From the NCBI GenBank assembly GCA_963576475.1, contig OY754980.1, positions 20,779,822-20,843,821 on the forward strand: 64,000 nt of DNA, read 5' to 3'. A model generated the notes under the pieces. The model had not been told where the DNA came from and did not search any database. It saw nothing but the letters and a program-made list of their open reading frames with translations. A program made the position numbers and the translations under genes. Below, piece after piece: positions 57,970 to 64,000 of the stretch. Each line of letters opens with the position of its first letter. The stretch's first letter is position 1. Source of the DNA: Molanna angustata. Lineage: Eukaryota > Arthropoda > Insecta > Trichoptera > Molannidae.

Positions 57970-59285
57970 AAGGTCTGTATCCTGATAGTTTTATCGGTAT
58001 ATATGCTGCAATTAGGACAACACTCAGCCACCGCAATATTACACTAATATCAACTAGGATAAGAAGATAGAAATAACATGAAATAACGCTATGAAAACAA
58101 AGAATATTGGTAATATAATATTCCTCCCTTATTCTTTAATTAGTTGTTATTCCTTGAACAAATGCGTGATGAAATTTCAATAGATGGTGCTTATGTAGAT
58201 ACTTGATATTGTTCCTTTTAAATAGCTGTTCCTTATTCAAATCCTTCATAGATGGCGCCCTTGATAATCTGGGGATTCCCTCTCGCCATATAAATTTCCA
58301 CAGTTAGGTATGTATGTATAATTTCTACGAAACGGAAAAATCTAAGTGGCAGACGTAACGGTGTCCGTCTCGGAAACTTTTCGAGGTTACACTATGTATA
58401 ATTCTTCCTTGACAGCCTTTCTATATAATATAGGTACATACATATATACCTACTAGAGAGGTACCTACCTATATACATATATCTTCTATACATTATATAA
58501 TATCCAGACTCTTCTATATACATATACATAATAATGTAGTACATACTTTGTAGCTTGGTTTATATTATATATACGTACGTATATAATATGTACCTATCCA
58601 GCCCGGCCCGATATCACACAAACAGCTCCACGATACGAAGTAACCAATCTGTAGATTATATACATATATAACAAATTTACTTGTTTCTTTTTCGTCTCCC
58701 TGAAAATAAGTTTTTCTTCTTTAGTAAATATTGAATAACTTGCTATTTATATTAATTTAATATAGTAAATAAATACTTCCTACTTATATGTAAGCATTCG
58801 ATTTTTGTTGTTACAAAATGGTAACAAAATGGATAAAAAATGAGTACCTTTAGACTAAATTAATAAAAACATGCATATTTTTCATTTATTCATTCTCACA
58901 ATAAACATATTTGTTTTTTGTACGTATGTACCTAACAATGTTGTTGCACAATTCATTGAAATAAAGTAACTTGACAGATGATTTTTCTCCTATTATTAGA
59001 GATAATATAATATCTTTATTACCTACAAGAAATTTCAAATTGAAATCTGGTAGTAGTTACAATGGAAGGACTTACAGTATCTGCGATTATTTAATTCAAT
59101 GTCGATCAATGAGAGATTTTAGTCACCAATTTTGCGATGTTGTGTAGCAGTGGTCCAGTTTGCAATAAAAAAAAACAAAATTTTGTTTTGCACAGCCGAC
59201 GTGATGTTTGAAGATGTTTGTCGATAATTCTACCACGAATTTATTGTCGTTATCCATAAAATTTCGTCTGTAAGTTCCTCTATCT
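57970..59285. other. Unassigned AT-rich DNA, TATATAC-type low complexity
   Basis: At 58425-58690 runs such as TATATACATATATCTTC and ATATATACGTACGTATATA alternate with GGTACCTACC words. No gene recognised. Confidence 0.4.
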
Positions 59286-59289
59286 ACGC

Positions 59290-59665
59290 AGCCTCGCCGT
59301 GTGATTTAGAGCACACACAGCTCTACGAAACGTTGCGTTATTCTATTCTACCCAACCCAGCCGATGTACCGTTGTCACTTTCTCTCTCAAATACCGGGGC
59401 GGGGGTGGGAGCGAGAGAGAGGGAGGGACTCGGGTCGGTTCTGTCGCTGTACCCATTATCCGTAGAGAATATAATATATATCGTGCGTAGCGCTGCGTGG
59501 GACTACGGCCTATATACCGACCCCACCTCCCCTCCCGGCCCAACCCCGCCCGCCTACGCCGGATGGGGAGGGGTGGTATATTATGTACGAGCGACGCTGG
59601 TACCGAAAACTGCCGTAGCGAAAGTGTGCCAAACGTTTGAAAATTTAAATGTTTTTAGTTAATAT
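59290..59665. other. GC-rich block
   Basis: CpG- and G/C-rich (CCGGGGCGGGGGTGGGAGCG at 59393; CCCGGCCCAACCCCGCCCGC at 59536) with a short GAGAGA run and TATATACCGACC at 59511. A 109-codon plus-strand frame (59333-59662) is Ser/Pro/Val-rich with no domain. Candidate regulatory island like those at 18400 and 53445. Confidence 0.35.
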
Positions 59666-59669
59666 CACT

Positions 59670-60925
59670 CTTTCTCCCTCTAGCACTCTGCATAAAGTTT
59701 TAATAGGTGTTTTGGTAAAGTTTCGCGACTCGTAGCCACTGTTTTTTTGTTTATCTTCACGACTGAAGCCGGTGACCGGCTTTGTCTACTTATATGTCTT
59801 CAATTGAAATTGTCTGGCATTTATTTTTTTGGTCAGGTGATACAAAATAAAAAAAAACAATTATTTTTAACAACAATTGACAATAAACGCTGAATTTTTT
59901 CCCAATAATGGACTTATCTATTGTATAAATATTTTGAAGAATAAATTAATTTTAAAAAATAAATATTTTGAAAGTTCAGGCTCATTTAACTCATAAAATA
60001 TACGTACATACCATGGTGCCGTTGACTCTGAGTCTCTTGTTGGAAGCCTTTCCATTATTCTTATAAGTGTTGAATACATAAAGGAAAAGTTCTTTTAAGA
60101 TATTGTGTGCTTCCTTTGTATTATTGTGTAAATTTGAATATTTTCTTGTTGTTTTTGTATATTTCATACTGTGGAAACTTTTTATTTTTTCAACTTGTGA
60201 ATATACTTATTGGTTATACCTAGATGCAAGAAAGAACATTTATTTTTTACACACTTACATTCATTAATTGTCCCCCTCGTAAGATTACAACAAATCTAAC
60301 TTTCGGATTGCCTCCCTACAGAACTAATTATGTCCAAAATTCATTCATCTAAAGGACATGTAACATTTATAATGTTTTTTTAAGAATGTTGATACTATTA
60401 GATAACTATACGAAAATAAAATATAAAAATGTCATTTTAGAGACCCTTAGAAAATAATATAATATCCGAAAACAAGGTTGGTCTATGATATATTATTGTT
60501 CATATTGAATTTGTTGTAATATTGTTGTTTGTATGTTTGTGAGGTTTATATAGTAATAAATAAAATAAAAAATACGTATTATTATATTTGTAATAATTTC
60601 ATTATGAAATTCCACTCTGTGAACGCAACAACGTTAAAATTATATTATATAACAGAAATTGGGAGTTCGGAGAGCTACAGGATTTGCGATCAATTGGATT
60701 TTTTGGCATGTTGTGCAAATTGCTATTATGAATATTGTATCGTAGGACTAGGTACACATCGCAATGTCAAATGATTATTCTGTCAAAATACAGACTTCTA
60801 AAACGTTGAGATTTTTATTTTATATCATATAAATCAGGGTGCACTCTTTAAAGGACGAATTTTCATAAACAATTAAATTAATTCGTTTTAACATAAGCAT
60901 GTGCAATATTTATTTGATTTGCAAT
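59670..60925. other. Unassigned AT-rich DNA
   Basis: Nothing recognised. Confidence 0.4.
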
Positions 60926-60927
60926 TA

Positions 60928-60975
60928 ACATCTCCAAAATGTGGCAACTTGTCATTGGTTGCTGGTTAAATAAAC
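60928..60975 (+). mobile_element. SINE-3 tail fragment
   Basis: CTCCAAAATGTGGCAACTTG TCATTGGTTGCTGGTTAAAT resembles the SINE-3 3' end. Confidence 0.5.
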
Positions 60976-61109
60976 ATTTGACCAATTTTTTATAAGTTGC
61001 CCAAGAATATACGTAATAGTTTCTGAATTTGGTTCAGACTGACGATCCTGTCGGCTCTCCGTTTTCCCAATTAATATATTAATAATGTCGCATGCGGGTG
61101 CGTGATATG

Positions 61110-61160
61110 GTAGTGTGTGTGTGTGTGTGTGTGTGGGTGTATGTGTGTGCGTGTGTATAT
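61110..61160. repeat. (GT)n microsatellite
   Basis: GTGTGTGTGTGTGTGTGTGT followed by interrupted GT repeats. It abuts the GC-rich block on its right. Confidence 0.95.
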
Positions 61161-61535
61161 TGTCAGAGGCGAAATGAGGCCAAAGCCGGCAGACGGGAAC
61201 GGAGCTGCGCGCGATTAGGCGGCCGGGAGACAAATGGATCCAGCCCTGCTGACTGCCTCCGCCCGCAGCCGCCCAATACGGTTCACTTTCCCTCGGCACA
61301 CGCACTGTGCGTAGACTATCTTTGCTCTCGATAATAACGTAACTGTGCACGCCAAAGCGGGCTCTAATGCCCCGCCGTCGGTCTGGTCGCCTTCTGCGGC
61401 CCGTCTCCCAAATGAAAGCCGCCTAGCACCCCGCCCACCAAAACTTCATATCGAATGTATTAAAAGTAAGTACTGGGAGGGCGGTCATACCCTTGGCGGG
61501 AGGCGGGGGCGGGGAGGGGTCCGCCGTTTTAATTT
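61161..61535. other. GC-rich block
   Basis: CpG-rich and unique: GCTGCGCGCGATTAGGCGGC at 61203, CCGCCCGCAGCCGCCCAATA at 61259 (with an inverted ATTGG), and GGCGGGAGGCGGGGGCGGGG at 61495. Short frames on both strands are composition-driven. Promoter-like by composition only. Confidence 0.35.
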
Positions 61536-61539
61536 CATA

Positions 61540-61885
61540 AGTAATTAATATCACCTATGTTGTGCATTTTATAATGCCATTCCACCATTGGCTATAGCTA
61601 ACATAACCTTACCTTATCTCGCATGTTCTACCATCTGTCCTTTGTGTATTCATCTGCACTGCACTGAAACTGCAGTGCCTTGACACAACCTTGACGTATG
61701 CGATTCAGACTTTGACATGCCTGAAGACGAACAAAAACAAAATGAAATCGCTTAGAGGAATATGTAATATGACGATGTTTGGTAGGATAAGAATCTAGGA
61801 TGAAGAAATATGCTATTTGTCAAAATAATTCTTACCGATCTCGCATCATGTAATGACATGTTTCTTTTCAACAATATTAATTTAT
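61540..61885. other. Unassigned DNA
   Basis: Nothing recognised. Confidence 0.4.
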
Positions 61886-61889
61886 AGAA

Positions 61890-62088
61890 GTACTCCCTCA
61901 AACCCTGTGCATTGTGCACGTGGCAAGTTTGTTGCTTAATTGCAATTTATTTTAATCAAACTGTGTTTTCAGTCACAAGAAGCAAGATTTGCGTGAGAAA
62001 TGTGTTGAAATAAATGTCTTCTCTGCTAGGAAGATCTATGAAACCAGCACTAAGCCAGACATCTTCCACTTTGCCATTGTGGTCTGCA
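61890..62088 (-). mobile_element. Diverged SINE-2 copy
   Basis: CCCTGTGCATTGTGCACGTG, TTGCAATTTATTTTAATCAA, AAGCAAGATTTGCGTGAGAA and CTTCTCTGCTAGGA follow the SINE-2 order. The head is present but decayed (CTTTGCCATTGTGGTC). Confidence 0.6.
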
Positions 62089-62094
62089 TATTAT

Positions 62095-62780
62095 ATACCT
62101 TTTTAAGTATTATTCAGAATATCATTCATTCACCATAGAAAATTCACATACGTGTATTTATAGAATCAGCCTTATTTAAAATCGTAAAGCTCCTATTAAA
62201 CGCTGCCGAGACATTATTTACATAGTCTATGATAATATCGTTTGTAGCACCCGTCTGTTTTGTCTGTGGATTAAATAAAAAGGCGCGAATATATTGATGG
62301 GCGATCTGTAGCCGGGTAAAGTGTATGAATGATTAGGCGGGTGTTGTGACATACTGACATTGACATCTCCATCTTATGATAAGATGGAAGGTACTGATTT
62401 ACTTGTAAACATTTTACTTTGGTGACACGACAAAAGGAACATATACCTACATACACAAGTAATATATATGTAGGGTTGTGTATTATATTATAGCGGGAAA
62501 CTCTCGCTCGGCTTTTCAAACATATCAACAAGTTTCGAAACGGAAAATTGACAATCGAGTAAAGGAAACTTGGGCAAACTTTAAAACTTGAAGGACGAAT
62601 AAATAATATAAGAAAGAGATTCGAGAAAGTTTTCTCAGTCTATCTAAAACTGTCTCTGAGTATATATGTACGTTCAGAAGTATTCAATATATTTAAACCA
62701 ATTTTAACAAATCCCATTAAAGATTGTACCAACTAAATATAAGACTAATTTCGCTGACTTGTTTTTATTGATGCATTTAT
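62095..62780. other. Unassigned DNA
   Basis: Nothing recognised. Confidence 0.4.
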
Positions 62781-62782
62781 GT

Positions 62783-62822
62783 GTATACCATCACGACGTG
62801 TCTCTATACGGGTAGGTAGAGA
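62783..62822 (-). mobile_element. RTE-like LINE 3' tip
   Basis: The minus strand reads CTACCCGTATAGAGACACGT CGTGATGGTATACAC, equivalent to the CCCCGTGAGGGACATGGCGTGATGGTATG-type end at 43370 (split here for length). Only the last 40 bases are present. Confidence 0.5.
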
Positions 62823-62909
62823 AATCCTAGTGTTACACCATGTTTTATATCAAGTTGTAATTTATTTTTTGTTCATATACATTTCTTCATCTTTTCATGA
62901 AAGTTCTTT

Positions 62910-63000
62910 AGTTACAAATTGCGTTTCAATATTTGTTTTTAGTTACAAATTGCGTTTAAATATTTGTTTTTAATTACAAATTGCGTTTCAGTATTTGTTT
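62910..63000 (+). repeat. 31-bp tandem repeat, three copies
   Basis: AGTTACAAATTGCGTTTCAA followed by TATTTGTTTTT, three times in a row with two or three differences per unit. Confidence 0.9.
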
Positions 63001-63004
63001 AATG

Positions 63005-63300
63005 ACATATAAAAATTTCAATGAATTTATATAAGATTATTTATGTTAAATTAAAAACTTATTGGTTTCGTTCTATTTATTTATTTATAAAACCATATAC
63101 GGCTTTACTCCATTAAATACATTTTCATACATACAATCAATATTACAATATCAACTATTCATTAATCATTCTTATATTTTTAATTCTTCATTCTAATATT
63201 CGACTAATCATTCTTATTAATTTTTTTTTCAATACACAAACATTAACGAATTTGAAATTCTTGCAAAGACATCTTAGTCCACGACCAACTTATATCAAAG
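63005..63300. other. Unassigned AT-rich DNA
   Basis: Nothing recognised. Confidence 0.4.
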
Positions 63301-63305
63301 TCAAG

Positions 63306-63515
63306 AATTAAAGGTGCCCCTAGAAAAGGGGTCTATTACACTTTACTACAAGTTTGGATTAATATATTTTTTTTGTAATGACATTAAAAATCATTTCAAA
63401 TAATGTGCTTTATTGTATGTAATAAGGGTCTATATCCCATATAATACACATCTACTGAAAATCGTTTTTTGTTTTTTTTTTTCACATAGACCCTTTTCGA
63501 GGGACATCTTCAATT
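63306..63515. mobile_element. 210-bp inverted-repeat element
   Basis: AATTAAAGGTGCCCCTAGAA then AAGGGGTCTATT at the left, and ATAGACCCTTTTCGAGGGAC then ATCTTCAATT at the right, are imperfect inverted repeats of about 31 bases. The centre is AT-rich without an ORF. Its family is unknown. Confidence 0.55.
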
Positions 63516-63539
63516 ATTTTCTATAATTTAAGTAATAAT

Positions 63540-63935
63540 GTTATGGAATTTTTTCAAGAATCGTCGGTCAGTAAATTATTTCTAGCAGTGTTAAAGTTGT
63601 ATGCATGTGTTTTCCCGCCAAAATATTATAAAACCCGCCCCGCGTGTCCGTCCAAGTTTCACAACTTTGATATTTTTTTCGTTTGTCGCATTGGTTTGGA
63701 GAACGAAGACTGGTATAGTAAAGTTTTTGTGTTGTCTCCGCATTCCTGAGGAAGGTACCTATGGTAGGAGATGTGCCGTAGATATCCTCAGACTCCACTG
63801 AGATGTCTCTCAGCTAAGCCATCCCCCGATAACTGGAACAAAAAATGGTTTAAAATTGTATGGAGCGAGGGTTGGGTGTTCGTATCCTATTTTGGCGCGC
63901 ATTTCGGTCTCACCATACAGATGAGGGTAGTCTCG
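63540..63935. other. CpG-containing unique stretch
   Basis: Less AT-rich than its flanks (AAACCCGCCCCGCGTGTCCG at 63632; CTAAGCCATCCCCCGATAAC at 63815). Overlapping open frames on both strands (63543-63801) have no recognisable similarity. The window ends before any clear feature. Confidence 0.3.
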
Positions 63936-64000
63936 AATATTTGGCAACATTCAAAATACACCAATTGCAATAATTATAATAAATTATTTATTCATGCCAA

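Overview
The window is AT-rich animal nuclear DNA with no intact protein-coding gene that I can support. I found no gene with a credible start, full domain and stop. The longest open frames are artefacts of (TA)n tracts. The repeat content fits an insect, most likely a moth or butterfly: many TAGGTACCTACC-type strings, three tRNA-derived SINE families, and many 5'-truncated LINE tails of types common in Lepidoptera. The assignment to Lepidoptera is an inference. The sequence is probably intergenic or inside a very long intron.

Layout. 1-5.5 kb: LINE tails, a 35-bp tandem repeat, SINE tails and the first copy of a ~550-bp dispersed element (called family A here). 5.5-12.5 kb: mostly unassigned AT-rich DNA, with CpG- or CT-richer blocks at 8.46-8.65 and 9.58-10.3 kb and a LINE tail at 10.7 kb. 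12.5-13.3 kb: a family-A copy carrying two further insertions. 14.4 kb: a 240-bp (TA)n tract. 16-18.7 kb: a 189-bp tandem duplication and two GC-rich blocks, one with an RFX X-box. 19.8-20.5 kb: a decayed coding tract of unknown identity on the minus strand. 24.4-28.6 kb: CpG-rich, largely repeat-free blocks that look like regulatory DNA. 29-45 kb: the densest group of LINE tails and SINEs. 48.4-49.1 kb: an 81-bp perfect inverted repeat between two (TA)n tracts, resembling the terminal repeat of a Penelope-like element. 50-58 kb: three more family-A copies, SINEs and terminal-inverted-repeat elements. 53.4, 59.4 and 61.2 kb: further GC-rich blocks.

LINE remnants are numerous (about 15). All keep only the C-terminal end of the reverse-transcriptase ORF and/or the 3' UTR; none retains the catalytic core. 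Two short families have tails that resemble LINE 3' ends also present in the window: SINE-2 with a Jockey/CR1-like tail at 44.8 kb, and a 285-bp repeat with an RTE-like tail at 43.4 kb. They look like non-autonomous partners of those LINEs. Little in the window acts as genes; its interest lies in nested transposon history and in the few non-repetitive CpG-rich blocks.
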